Below, piece by piece: positions 15,064-24,618 of a stretch of 64,000 nt of DNA (the stretch's first letter is position 1; every line of letters starts with the position of its first letter). The notes below the pieces were generated by a model. The model saw nothing but the letters and a program-made list of their open reading frames with translations, was not told the origin of the DNA and did not search any database. Where the stretch lies: positions 1-64,000 of the IMG/VR virus record IMGVR_UViG_3300045960_000093. The stretch is one strand, 5' to 3'. The stretch comes from a virus. Made by a program: the position numbers and the translations under genes.

Positions 15064-18000
15064 TCAGGCCTGGCCGTCCGGAATCATGTCTTTTCCGTAC
15101 ATGTAGAGGCGAGCCCCACCGACCATGTAGACCGTGCCCGCCGTCGCCTTGGTCGACGTGAACTCTACCCAGTAGACGTTGCCGGCAACCGTCGTGTGGT
15201 TGCAGGTGATCGTCGAGGTGAAGTCTCCGACGGCGCTGGTAGCTGCGGCCGAGGCCACCAGAGTGGCGGCAGACCGCGAGTTCCAGGCGCGGCGGTAGAG
15301 GCTCACGGTCAACGTGTCGGTCGTGTACTGATAGTACGCCACGTCGATCGACACGATGGTGTGGCCCTGCGAGAGGCTCGGCAGATCCATCAGGTAGACG
15401 TTGCTCGTGTTGGTCGCGTCGTACACGAGCTCGTAGTACCGGTAGTTGAACGCATGATGCATCTTCTGCGTCGTCGAGACCGTGTCGCCCTTGGGGAAGG
15501 CGTACTTGTAGTAGTACAAGTCGACGTTCCCCTGGAAGTAGCTCATGTCTGGCGCGTAGAGGTAGCTCATCGCCTGGCAGTAACCAGACGACCATCGGAA
15601 CGCATCCACCATGGTGGCGTTCGATCCGGCGATGCCGGTTGCGTTCGAGGACTGCAAGTACCCGTAGGCGTAACCACCGCCGGGGTACGAGATAATGCGC
15701 TGCGCGTAGCCGGCCCCAATGCGCACCCAGCTTGCACCGTTGTAGTAGCAGTTGAAGTTGAGGCTCTTCTCGCCCCCATCATGCATCGAGCCGATGCTGC
15801 CAAACTGGATGGGGTTGTTGGAGTTGTTGCTGAGCGTGAGCAGGACGTAGGAGCTCGCCTGGTTTCGGAACGTGTGCAGGTCCGCGTCGTACCAACCGGA
15901 GTTCGCTGAGCCGTAGGACGCACCGTAGAGCTCGATGTGGGCGCCGGAGCTCTGGGCAGAGCCGCCGGACAGCACAAGCCCGCCGTTGTCCACGTCGCGA
16001 GAGATGCCCTGGCCCGTCATGACCTGTACTAGGCCGTTGTTTCGGCGGAAGCGGATTGAAGTCCCGAGCCAGGCCCCGGCGTCGTTGTAGCGATGCAACG
16101 TCATGTCGGAGCCAGCATCACTGCCGGTCTCTCCAGTGCCGTCACAGTTCCAGAACCAGCGTTGGTTGGCGCTGGTGGAGAAGATGACTCCTCGGTCGGT
16201 TCCGGCCGCCCCGTCTATGTAGAGGGCAACGGAACCCGTAGTCTTCAATCGGGCCGAACCGCCCACATCCAGCGGGTAAGCGGCCGACGAGCGGCTGATT
16301 CCCACGTAACCACCCGATGGGTTCAACAGCAGGTCGTACACCGTCGCGACGCCGTCAACGCGCTGGGAAGAGATGAAGCTCTGACCGCTCGAGAGCACAC
16401 CCAGGTTCAGGCCGTAGTTGTTCTCGTTCAAGATCGAGAAGTTGGTGCTTGGAGACCCGGCCAGCGGGTAAGCCGCCATCATCTCGGCAGTCGGAATGGT
16501 GATCGACAGCTTGCTCCTTGGGCTGTAGCTGCCGATTCCGTAGTTGCCTGGACCCTGCCAAGTCAAGTGCGTCGTCGACGCCGACGTGCTACCCGTCGTA
16601 GGATTCGCCGCCGTATAGAGAACGGCGTTCCACTGAGCGGTCAAAGTCGTGTTGGTCCAGTCGTCCGCGTCGAGCAGGAACGACAGCATCTTGGTCGTCG
16701 TCGCGTTCGACGCACGCCGGCGAATGATCTGCTGTCCATAGTTCCAGTTCATCGCCGACTCGTTCTGGTAGGCGATCGTGCTACGAATGGAGCCGGTCAC
16801 GTCGAGGTTGTAGCTCGGGGTGTTTCCGATGCCCACGTAGCCGTTGTCGGCGATCCGCATCCGCTCACCGGCAGTGAGCGTTCCGGCGGTCGTTGTCAGG
16901 AACGTGATGTACGTTCCCTGCGCACCCGACGTAAAGGTCTCCGCGGCCAGCACACGCATGCTCGCACGAGAAGCGGCGCTCCAGTTCGTACCATCATGCC
17001 CACCAGACCCGAAAATGCCCAAGATGGTTCCAGCCGTAACGGCGAGCGGTGAGGCGTAGGTGCCAAGCGAGCGGTAGGTGTTGAAGAGGGCTAGTGCTCC
17101 ATAGCTGCGGAGCCGCACAGAGGCGTTCGCAGCGGAGTTGTCGATCTGGATGCCGGTGGAATCCACCGTTACCAGATTCCAAGCCGTAGCACCGGCGTTG
17201 AATCGCCACGTGCTCGACGCGCGATCGAAGATCAAAGTGTCCGAGGTATCGAACCGGATGGTGGGGTTGCCGCTCTCCATCGCCAGAGAGAAGACAGGGT
17301 CGTACCCAATCTTCAGCGAGTTGGCCAGGATGTCGGTATGGTTTCCGGTCTCGTCGTGCTCTGAGTCTAGCCGGTAGTCCAGGTCCTCGAGGCTGAGCCG
17401 GTAGTCATCGTACAGCACGTCGGTCCACGAGCTCGCCGACGGCCCCAGGATGTTCTGGATGGCCTTCTGGATCTTGGCGTCCGTCTCCTGCATGTACCGC
17501 AGAGGAGCGGACGAGAAGGCCGCGGGGTTGTTCGAGATGCTGTCCAGGCTCGACTGGCGCCGGTAGATGACTTTGTAGGTCCCGGCCGGAAGCGAGAAGG
17601 TCGGCTCGACGTACGGCGTGTCGTAGAACGACCCGTTGTACCGCAGGTCGAACGTCCCCATCGAAAGCCCCGACGGGTTCAGCATCACGGGGCCGAAGTC
17701 CTCGGTGACGAGCTCGAGCGTGGTGTCGTCGATGATGGCCGACACTCGGTAGTTGCCGTTGTTGTTGTACGGCGCCGTGCCGGTGTGGCCCGCGATGATG
17801 AACTTGTCGCCGATGATGGCCTGGGTGGTGAACTCGAGCCCCGTGCCGGCGCAGACCACCCGGTTGTTGAGCTCGACGCGAACGACGGTTCCGGTCTTCT
17901 TGGAGCCGTCCAGGCCCTCAACACGGGTGCCGGCCGGGCCGGTCAGCAGACGGTTCACGCGGGCGGTGTCGACGACGAACGTCACGACGTCGCCAGTCAC

Positions 18001-19029
18001 GGCGGCGTTGACCTGTACGCGGGTCCCATCGGTGTCGACGTTGCGCACTATGACGATGGTTCCCGAGATGTACTTCAAGATCTTGAGCGGACGGTTGGCC
18101 AGCGTACCGAGCGCGCCGTCGCTCGACTTCACGTAGATGTCGCCCTTGACGTCTGCCGGGAGGAAGACCGACGTTCCCGCGGTCACCCGCTGTTCGGCCA
18201 TCGTGGCATCGTACGCAAACGTCAGCGAGACGCCGGCGTTGCGGACCGAGGTACTCTCGACCGCGATCTCGTCGCCGTTGGAGTCGAGGATCTTGACGAT
18301 GTCCTCGAGGTCGAACGGACTGGGCGCCGGCGCAGAGCCGGTGTGCACGACGTCCGACAGGTAGAACCCGGCTCCTGGGTTCGTCACGTCGGTCGAGATC
18401 GTCTCTGCCATCTGCTTCTTGCGCAGCAGCATGGCGCTGTAGTCGGCGTTGAGGGCGATCTGCATGACGGCGCGGTTGATGGTCCGCGCCTCCAGGCTCT
18501 CGCTCTCCGACAGGAGAAGCTGGCCCGGGTAGACACGCTGACGGTCAGGATCGAACTGGCTGGGGGACTCGATCTCTCCCGCGTAGCTCTCCGTGTAGCC
18601 GAAGAGGCCGAGCTTCGACAACGAGTCGTTGTCCGATGTGGTGTCGGGGAGGACCTCGAGATAGCTGCCCTCTCCAGTCGTCGGGCTCTCGAGCTTCAGG
18701 AAGCCGTTGTCCTGCTTGGCGACGTTGGCCCCCAAGGGGCCCGCCATCGTGATGGCGTTGATCTCCGTAACGACCTGCGCGAGCGACAACGTCCCGGCGC
18801 CGGAGGAGAAGGTGATCAAGATGTCGTCCACGGCATCGACGTTCATGTAGAACGTCTTGGCCCGTACGTCGAAGCCAGCGCCCTTGTCTTGTTGGACGCC
18901 CAGCAGCGCCGCACGGGTGCGGATGACGCGCGGTACCACCGATGCCTCGCTGGGAGTCGAGAACGCCGGCAGGACCGGCCAGCCGCCGATCAGACGAGGA
19001 GCTTCGACGTATGAGAACGGCATCGTCAT
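15064..19029 (-). CDS. Giant tail fibre/adhesin, copy B (1321 aa)
   Basis: A virion fibre likely to contact the host surface. The N-terminal ~600 residues align by eye with the fibre at 19374-24005 ('LIGGWPVLPAFS', 'LLGVQQDKGAGFDVRAKTFY', 'QFDPDRQRVYPGQL', 'RYMQETDAKIQKAIQNILGPSA'), so this is a conserved baseplate-attachment half. It includes one copy of the recurrent beta module ('GNYRVSAIIDDTTLELV', nt ~17690-17770). The C-terminal 700 residues are beta-rich with Gly, Ser and Tyr repeats typical of trimeric shafts and tips ('NGYVGIGNTPSYNLDVTGS', 'GGYAYGYLQSSNATG'). Unlike its paralogue it has no S74 chaperone domain at the end. Start ATG 19029; a second ATG lies two codons in. Confidence 0.85.
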   Translation of the reverse strand: MTMPFSYVEAPRLIGGWPVLPAFSTPSEASVVPRVIRTRAALLGVQQDKGAGFDVRAKTFYMNVDAVDDILITFSSGAGTLSLAQVVTEINAITMAGPLGANVAKQDNGFLKLESPTTGEGSYLEVLPDTTSDNDSLSKLGLFGYTESYAGEIESPSQFDPDRQRVYPGQLLLSESESLEARTINRAVMQIALNADYSAMLLRKKQMAETISTDVTNPGAGFYLSDVVHTGSAPAPSPFDLEDIVKILDSNGDEIAVESTSVRNAGVSLTFAYDATMAEQRVTAGTSVFLPADVKGDIYVKSSDGALGTLANRPLKILKYISGTIVIVRNVDTDGTRVQVNAAVTGDVVTFVVDTARVNRLLTGPAGTRVEGLDGSKKTGTVVRVELNNRVVCAGTGLEFTTQAIIGDKFIIAGHTGTAPYNNNGNYRVSAIIDDTTLELVTEDFGPVMLNPSGLSMGTFDLRYNGSFYDTPYVEPTFSLPAGTYKVIYRRQSSLDSISNNPAAFSSAPLRYMQETDAKIQKAIQNILGPSASSWTDVLYDDYRLSLEDLDYRLDSEHDETGNHTDILANSLKIGYDPVFSLAMESGNPTIRFDTSDTLIFDRASSTWRFNAGATAWNLVTVDSTGIQIDNSAANASVRLRSYGALALFNTYRSLGTYASPLAVTAGTILGIFGSGGHDGTNWSAASRASMRVLAAETFTSGAQGTYITFLTTTAGTLTAGERMRIADNGYVGIGNTPSYNLDVTGSIRSTIAYQNESAMNWNYGQQIIRRRASNATTTKMLSFLLDADDWTNTTLTAQWNAVLYTAANPTTGSTSASTTHLTWQGPGNYGIGSYSPRSKLSITIPTAEMMAAYPLAGSPSTNFSILNENNYGLNLGVLSSGQSFISSQRVDGVATVYDLLLNPSGGYVGISRSSAAYPLDVGGSARLKTTGSVALYIDGAAGTDRGVIFSTSANQRWFWNCDGTGETGSDAGSDMTLHRYNDAGAWLGTSIRFRRNNGLVQVMTGQGISRDVDNGGLVLSGGSAQSSGAHIELYGASYGSANSGWYDADLHTFRNQASSYVLLTLSNNSNNPIQFGSIGSMHDGGEKSLNFNCYYNGASWVRIGAGYAQRIISYPGGGYAYGYLQSSNATGIAGSNATMVDAFRWSSGYCQAMSYLYAPDMSYFQGNVDLYYYKYAFPKGDTVSTTQKMHHAFNYRYYELVYDATNTSNVYLMDLPSLSQGHTIVSIDVAYYQYTTDTLTVSLYRRAWNSRSAATLVASAAATSAVGDFTSTITCNHTTVAGNVYWVEFTSTKATAGTVYMVGGARLYMYGKDMIPDGQA

Positions 19030-19033
19030 GGCG

Positions 19034-19363
19034 CTATCCTACCGTGCCCGCGTACTCCGGCACCACGGACTGCACGGCGCTGTACAGGCTCCGCAGCATG
19101 GCGTCTTCGAACAGCTCTCCGTCGAGCGTTGGGAGAGCCTTGATGGCCTCGTACGAGGGAGTGGAGCTCGCGTCGACCACCACGTTGCGCCGAAGAGGAA
19201 GACCTCGGCGCCACGACCCCTCGAGGTAGCAGCCCACCTCCAGCGTGAGCGTGATGCACGGCAACAGGGGGTCGATGGAGATGAAGACGATGCGAACCTT
19301 GTTGTAGGTCTGCCCTGGGTCCATGCTGCCCGGGTCGATGGGGGTTGTGAGTGTGATGTCCAT
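19034..19363 (-). CDS. Fibre-accessory protein, paralogue A of a duplicated pair
   Basis: 109 residues from ATG 19363, preceded by GAGGAGACAG. It is paralogous to the protein at 14704-15051 over the first 55 residues ('LTTPIDPGSMDPGQTY', 'YLEGSWRRGLPL'). Located immediately after the 1543-residue fibre gene, it forms a fibre+accessory cassette that is repeated downstream. The likely role is fibre assembly or capping; no family is recognised. Confidence 0.7.
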   Translation of the reverse strand: MDITLTTPIDPGSMDPGQTYNKVRIVFISIDPLLPCITLTLEVGCYLEGSWRRGLPLRRNVVVDASSTPSYEAIKALPTLDGELFEDAMLRSLYSAVQSVVPEYAGTVG

Positions 19364-19373
19364 CGCTGTCTCC

Positions 19374-22300
19374 TCAGGCAGTCGCCAGTTGACGCTTCAA
19401 GTCCGCGACCTCAGCCTTGAGGCTCTGTAGGGCCTTGGTCAGTACTGAGATGATGGACGGCACGTTGAGCGTGGTCTTTTCGGAAGTCGCTACGAGCTCC
19501 GGCATCTCTTCGGCGATGAAGCCGGCCTTCGGGCCGTCCTCCAACGCGGTCTTGAACCGGAACGTCACCGGGCTCAGCTGATCGAGGATACGACCCGCAT
19601 CATCGGCCGAGAGCTTCTCCACGTCCTGCTTGAAGCGGATAGAGGAGCCAGGATTCCACTGACCGGTCGCGCTCAGGTTTGCCGTGGTATCGCCGTGCTG
19701 GATCGCGGGTTGTGTGGCAACCCCGCTGACTCGAGGGCTGTACACGATGATGCCGGCGGCTAGTCCGTTCCATCCGGCCGGCAAAGAGATGTAGTTGACG
19801 CTGATGCCGTAGGCGCGGTTGCCGGCGTTCACCCAGCTGGTGGAGAGCCCCGTGATGCTCATGCCGTAAACTAGGCCAGCGGACGTGATGGTATCGACGC
19901 GAACGCCGATCGCACCCTGCGTTGCCGCCGCCGTGATGTTGTAGAGCGACATGCCGTGCGTGAAGTAGGAGCCGGCGCCGCCCGAGATGTTTCTCGCCGC
20001 GAACCCTCCCATCCCGTACGTCCCGCCCGCCGTGCTGGTGATCCCGTCTAGGAAGACCCCCCACGCGGTACCTGTGTAGACATTTCCGGTGCCTTCCCCC
20101 ATGAACGCTGCCGCAAAGCTTCCCAGACACGACGCCGAGTGGAAACTATACGCGGTCATCGAGTTACCGGCGCTCTGCGAGTCCGAAAATCCGACAACAG
20201 CTCGGTACCCCTCGGCCGCGCTGTAGGCGAAGTTCGCCCCACAGGCAACCGTTGAGCGGAACCCGTAGGCGAAGCCGCCGACCGCGCTGCCGCCACCGTA
20301 CGGCTTTGCAAGGTAGACGTCACATCCGTAGGCGCTGGTGAACGTCGAGGTGCCGCCCGCATAAGGGCTGACGTTGATCTTCAAACCACTCAGGTTGGAG
20401 ATCGTGCTGTTGTAGCCGCTCCCAAACTGGGAGACATCGACCTGCTGCCCACAGATGGTGTCGAACAGTACCCCGTTCACGTCCGAAAGGTCGCGCTCCA
20501 CCTCGATGTACTGCCCGATGACACTTCCGGTCTGGCCGCCAGCCTGAGGGAACATGTTGCTGTAGCTGGTGTGGAGGTGCGTGAGATACCGCGTCTCCGA
20601 CGGAGTCCCGATCTGGAAATGCTTGTCGACGTAGAAGAGTGGGTACAGCGCGTTTTGCGAAGTCGAGTTGATGTAGAGGCCGCGCATGTTCCCGCTGGCG
20701 ATGCCCGGCATGAAGCAGAAGTTTCCGTACTCTCCGTTGTACGGGCCGCTGATGGGTCCATAGGTGCTGAAGATCAGATTGCCGACTCCCCGCTGCGCGA
20801 TCTGTGTGGTACCGGCGCTGCCACCGTTCCTAACGATCCTCAGCCCATACGTCGTGTAGGTGCTGTCACCCACCAAGTCGATGTAGGACGCCGCGTCGGT
20901 CGTCTGCCTACCACCAACACGAAGGTAGCTGTCTCCGCCAGCCGTCTCGTTGGCCACCCGAAGCGCAGCGTTGACGTCGAGTCGGTAGGTGGAGCTGATC
21001 GTCGTGTCCAACGACGAGAAGCCGATGCCGGCGTTTCCGCTGCTCTGCCCGACCAGAAGGGGCTGGTTGGCTGCCCCATTCGTCAGATAGAAATTTCCGC
21101 CAGACCGGATGCCGAACGTCGACGTCGTGCTGGGGCTCGTGGCCGTCATCGACAGGCTGTCGCCGTAGGCCTTCGTAGATACGAAGGCAGCGTTTCCGGT
21201 CGCGGTTCGCTGTACGGTGATCTGTCCGCCGTTCGTCGTATCGACGCTGACGATGACGTCGTTGTTGGCCCCGTTGTCTCGGAAGTTGAACGTCGAGGTA
21301 TTGGCGTCGCCTAGCACACGGAGGTCGGAGATCAGGCTCCACGTCGACCCGTTCCACCGCTTGAACTCCCACTTGGCGATGTGCTGTGTGGCCGGAGTCG
21401 TTCCGGTCTCCATGTCGAGCACCATCAATGGAGACCCGACGCCCTGGTACGAGGTACCTTGGTTGACGGACCCGCTGGGCCGATAGAACGCCGCGATCTT
21501 CCCAAGTCCCGAACTCGGACCGCTCACGGAGAACGTCGCGTTGTCGAGCGTTCCACCATTCACTGCCAACGGGGTTCCGATCCACGAGCTCGTCTGCCCA
21601 CGGATCTTCGACGTAGCACCCTGGAAGTTGGTGGCCAGTGCCGCTGGAGTAATGGACGCCGGGTTCCAGCTATAGCCGAAGTCCTCGTAGGCGCACGCCC
21701 CTGGTGTTCCGGTGTTGAGGTCGGTGACGAGCTCTTCCCAGACCGTCGGGTTGGAAAGACGACGACGGAACAGCACGTAGCGCGCAGCCCCGGCGACACG
21801 GTCCCACGTCAGCCGCACGTACTTGTCGTTCGAGGTTGGGACGACTGCCGGCTCCTCGGTCAGATTCGGCGGCCCGTAGGTACCGTCCGGTGCAACACCG
21901 GCCACGCGGTAGTAGTAGGTGTCGGCTGCCACGATGCTGGCGCCCGCGACAACGGTGGTGAACAAGAAGGCGTCGTAGGACTGCGCCATCTCCAGCGAGA
22001 AGGCCTGTCCGTTCCCTGCCCACAAGGATGTTCTCGGGTAGATGTTCGTGTGCAGCGAGCCGAAGTACCCGTCGGCACTCATATCGGACAACGTCACCGA
22101 GTCGGCGGCGTTTCGTAGGATCACCTTCAGGTTGTGGTTGGACTCGTCGGTCGCGGTGTTCCGAACGATGACGGTGTTGCCCGTGTTGCCGGGCTCCATG
22201 TTGATGACGTCAGGACGGATGGTGGCGTGGCGTCCGGAGTCGTTGTGGTGCTCGAGCCAGAACAGGTTGAAGATGTTCTCGAGGTTGCTCTCGCGGCTCC

Positions 22301-24005
22301 CGTACAGGTAGTCGGTGATGGTCGTCGCCGAAGGTCCGATGATGGCCAAGATGGCCTTCTGGATGGTCTCGTCGGCCTCCTGGCCGTACCGGAGGCTACC
22401 GCCGGCGAGCGCCGTGGCGTCGTCGGTCGCGGTCCGGATGGTCGACATGTCGTAGTAGACGACCCGAATCGTTTGCGGCGTGCTTGGGAACGTGCTCGGG
22501 ATCGCACCGTTGGGGAACGCCAAGAATCGGATGAACGGGTCACGCCAGAAGCGGCCATCCGTCGTGACCGTAACGGTGCCCAGAGAACCGCTGGTGCTGG
22601 GGTTCAGGTAGACTGGCCCGAAGTCGACGGACGCGAGCTCCAGGGTCCACTTGTCGACTACCTTGGTGACACGGTACGAGCCGGTGTTCGAGTACGGGAT
22701 GTTGGGGGCCGCGCCGGCCCACACCACCAGGTCGCCCTCGCGAACGATCGGCGCCGCATCGGTCCCGAAGTCGGCGCCGGCGCAGTAGATGCGGTTGTTC
22801 TTGTCGATCCGGGTGACCGCCGTGCTGGCCTGCTTGGTGCCGTAGGAGTTCTCGATCCGAACGCCGCCGAGCTCCGGCGCCTTGTCGTAGACGCCGTCGA
22901 CCAGGCAACGGACCGTCTGCACCTGATCGAGAGAGCCAGTGCGCCCCGACTCCGTGATCTGGTACTTGACCCCGGTGCCTGGTACCACCGGGTTGATGAT
23001 GACCTCGGTGGGGCTGTGGTACTCGATGATCTTGAGCAGCACCCCGTTCAACGCCGACGGGCCACCCGACAGGTTCGTGGGCTTGACGTAGTAGTCGCCG
23101 GTCTCGTGAATCGGAAGGAACGGAGCGCTGGCGGATGTGACGACCTGGTACAGCTTGTCGGAGTCCCACGCGAAGTTCAGGTCCGTGTAGGTCGTACCTT
23201 GGACGTCGTTCTCCTTGACGAGCTCTCGGCCATCGCTGTCGAGGATCGCGAACCACTTCTCCAACACCGAGGTGCTGGGCGCCGTCGCGTCACCCGTGTA
23301 GACCCAACCGGAGAGCTGTATGCCTTCCTGGTTCGGAGAGCGAACCGAGTAGGTCGTCTCCAGCTCGGCCCTCTTGGCGATGCGCTTCTTGTCGAGCAGC
23401 AGCCCCGAACGGTCGCTGTTGACCGCCAGCTGGAACGTCATGCGGTTGAACACGCTGGACTCGAACTGCTCACCCTCCATCCACGAGAGCTGACCCGGGT
23501 TGGCGACTTGGCGGTCGGGATCGATGTTCTGCGCCTGCCGGAGGTCACCGCCTCTGGAGACCGTTTCGGCAAACAGTCCGAGCTCCGACAGAACCGACGA
23601 GCCCGCGGTCACCAAGGTCTCGATCCGCAGGTAGCTGTTGGCCCCAAGGCGAGGGCTCATCAGACGCAGGAAGCCGTTGTCGTTGAACGCCACCACCTCG
23701 TTCATGCACGACGAGGAGTTGATGCGCGCCACGACCTGGTCGAGCGTGTGAGGGTCTGAGGACACGAACGAGACAGTCTTCTGGATGGGAGCGTACGGGA
23801 ACGCCGGGTCGTCGATCCACAGGTAGAACGACTTCCCCGACACGTCGAACCCCAACGGGGTCTCACGCTGAACGCCCAAGATGGTCGCTTGCGCGTTGAG
23901 CGTTCTTGGCAACGTGAGCGGGGTGCCGCCGGAGCTGTAGGACGGAAGGATGGGCCAGGAGCCCATCAAAGTGCCGACGTCAGTGTGTTGGAACGGTGCC
24001 GGCAT
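19374..24005 (-). CDS. Giant tail fibre with C-terminal S74 intramolecular chaperone (1543 aa)
   Basis: Fibre/adhesin. Its N-terminal ~600 residues are paralogous to the neighbouring 1321-residue fibre ('LMGSWPILPSYS', 'ILGVQRETPLGFDVSGKSFY', 'NIDPDRQVANPGQL', 'RYGQEADETIQKAILAIIGPSA'). A fibronectin-like segment lies near residue 700 ('YYYRVAGVAPDGTYGPPN'), followed by a long beta-rich shaft. The last ~85 residues are a peptidase S74 chaperone: 'SIRFKQDVEKL' (Ser and Lys of the self-cleavage dyad), 'GFIAEEMPELV' and a C-terminal coiled coil ('LTKALQSLKAEVADLKRQL'). S74 domains drive trimerisation and then cleave themselves off. Start ATG 24005 follows TAGGAGAG. Confidence 0.9.
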   Translation of the reverse strand: MPAPFQHTDVGTLMGSWPILPSYSSGGTPLTLPRTLNAQATILGVQRETPLGFDVSGKSFYLWIDDPAFPYAPIQKTVSFVSSDPHTLDQVVARINSSSCMNEVVAFNDNGFLRLMSPRLGANSYLRIETLVTAGSSVLSELGLFAETVSRGGDLRQAQNIDPDRQVANPGQLSWMEGEQFESSVFNRMTFQLAVNSDRSGLLLDKKRIAKRAELETTYSVRSPNQEGIQLSGWVYTGDATAPSTSVLEKWFAILDSDGRELVKENDVQGTTYTDLNFAWDSDKLYQVVTSASAPFLPIHETGDYYVKPTNLSGGPSALNGVLLKIIEYHSPTEVIINPVVPGTGVKYQITESGRTGSLDQVQTVRCLVDGVYDKAPELGGVRIENSYGTKQASTAVTRIDKNNRIYCAGADFGTDAAPIVREGDLVVWAGAAPNIPYSNTGSYRVTKVVDKWTLELASVDFGPVYLNPSTSGSLGTVTVTTDGRFWRDPFIRFLAFPNGAIPSTFPSTPQTIRVVYYDMSTIRTATDDATALAGGSLRYGQEADETIQKAILAIIGPSATTITDYLYGSRESNLENIFNLFWLEHHNDSGRHATIRPDVINMEPGNTGNTVIVRNTATDESNHNLKVILRNAADSVTLSDMSADGYFGSLHTNIYPRTSLWAGNGQAFSLEMAQSYDAFLFTTVVAGASIVAADTYYYRVAGVAPDGTYGPPNLTEEPAVVPTSNDKYVRLTWDRVAGAARYVLFRRRLSNPTVWEELVTDLNTGTPGACAYEDFGYSWNPASITPAALATNFQGATSKIRGQTSSWIGTPLAVNGGTLDNATFSVSGPSSGLGKIAAFYRPSGSVNQGTSYQGVGSPLMVLDMETGTTPATQHIAKWEFKRWNGSTWSLISDLRVLGDANTSTFNFRDNGANNDVIVSVDTTNGGQITVQRTATGNAAFVSTKAYGDSLSMTATSPSTTSTFGIRSGGNFYLTNGAANQPLLVGQSSGNAGIGFSSLDTTISSTYRLDVNAALRVANETAGGDSYLRVGGRQTTDAASYIDLVGDSTYTTYGLRIVRNGGSAGTTQIAQRGVGNLIFSTYGPISGPYNGEYGNFCFMPGIASGNMRGLYINSTSQNALYPLFYVDKHFQIGTPSETRYLTHLHTSYSNMFPQAGGQTGSVIGQYIEVERDLSDVNGVLFDTICGQQVDVSQFGSGYNSTISNLSGLKINVSPYAGGTSTFTSAYGCDVYLAKPYGGGSAVGGFAYGFRSTVACGANFAYSAAEGYRAVVGFSDSQSAGNSMTAYSFHSASCLGSFAAAFMGEGTGNVYTGTAWGVFLDGITSTAGGTYGMGGFAARNISGGAGSYFTHGMSLYNITAAATQGAIGVRVDTITSAGLVYGMSITGLSTSWVNAGNRAYGISVNYISLPAGWNGLAAGIIVYSPRVSGVATQPAIQHGDTTANLSATGQWNPGSSIRFKQDVEKLSADDAGRILDQLSPVTFRFKTALEDGPKAGFIAEEMPELVATSEKTTLNVPSIISVLTKALQSLKAEVADLKRQLATA

Positions 24006-24014
24006 CGAGCTCTC

Positions 24015-24608
24015 CTACACGAACCGGAAGTCCCAGCGAACCTCGAGGGTGAAGTCTACCGTCTTCGACAGCCCGTCGAAAGCTTTGTAGGCGATGACGG
24101 AGTTGTTCCCGCTGGTGGGATTCAACATCGTCGCGGACGGGAGGCCGATGGGGTCGTAGCTGACGTCATCGAACGCCCCGTTGTTGGCCGGGCTGACGTC
24201 AGCCAGAAGGGCAGCTTCCGAGACGACGACCGGGACGCCGGCGATCGTGATCTCGGACGTCCCGAACTCCTTGATGAAGCGCGCCGTCGTGCTGTTGGGG
24301 TACTCGACGGTCTGGATGGGGCGGATGTAGTCGGTCGAGGTGGCCAACGTGGGCTGCGCGAGCTTCGTGACGGTCGCGGACTCCAACTGCGACCCGATGC
24401 CTACCCCCATCCAACGGACTCGGCGATTCGTGTACGCGATGTCGGTCCCCGAGATGGTCTGCCAGGCAATCAGCTTCGCCAGCCAGTTCTTGCCGTTGGT
24501 CGTGAAGACGTTGTGGCCCTCGCGGTGCGAGCCGGGAACGATCTTGCCGCGCTCTCGCATGACCATCCAGATGTTGGCTTCGATGGAGATGTTGTCCGAC
24601 AGGCGCAT
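24015..24608 (-). CDS. Baseplate/fibre-linked structural protein, paralogue without the inserted module
   Basis: 197 residues, ATG 24608 preceded by AAGGGGT. Paralogous to the next upstream protein at 24619-25374 through 'RERGKIVPGSHREGHNVFTT', 'WMGVGIGSQLES' and the C-terminal 'VIAYKAFDGLSKTVDFTLEV'. It lacks the ~70-residue insertion present there. Similar short proteins beginning with an 'REGHNVFT' segment occur beside phage tail fibre genes; a connector or adaptor role is inferred from position. Confidence 0.65.
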   Translation of the reverse strand: MRLSDNISIEANIWMVMRERGKIVPGSHREGHNVFTTNGKNWLAKLIAWQTISGTDIAYTNRRVRWMGVGIGSQLESATVTKLAQPTLATSTDYIRPIQTVEYPNSTTARFIKEFGTSEITIAGVPVVVSEAALLADVSPANNGAFDDVSYDPIGLPSATMLNPTSGNNSVIAYKAFDGLSKTVDFTLEVRWDFRFV

Positions 24609-24618
24609 GATGACCCCT

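Noticed and set aside
15064-24005. Diversity-generating retroelement acting on the fibre tips
   Set aside because: No reverse transcriptase gene and no obvious template/variable repeat pair seen in the window.
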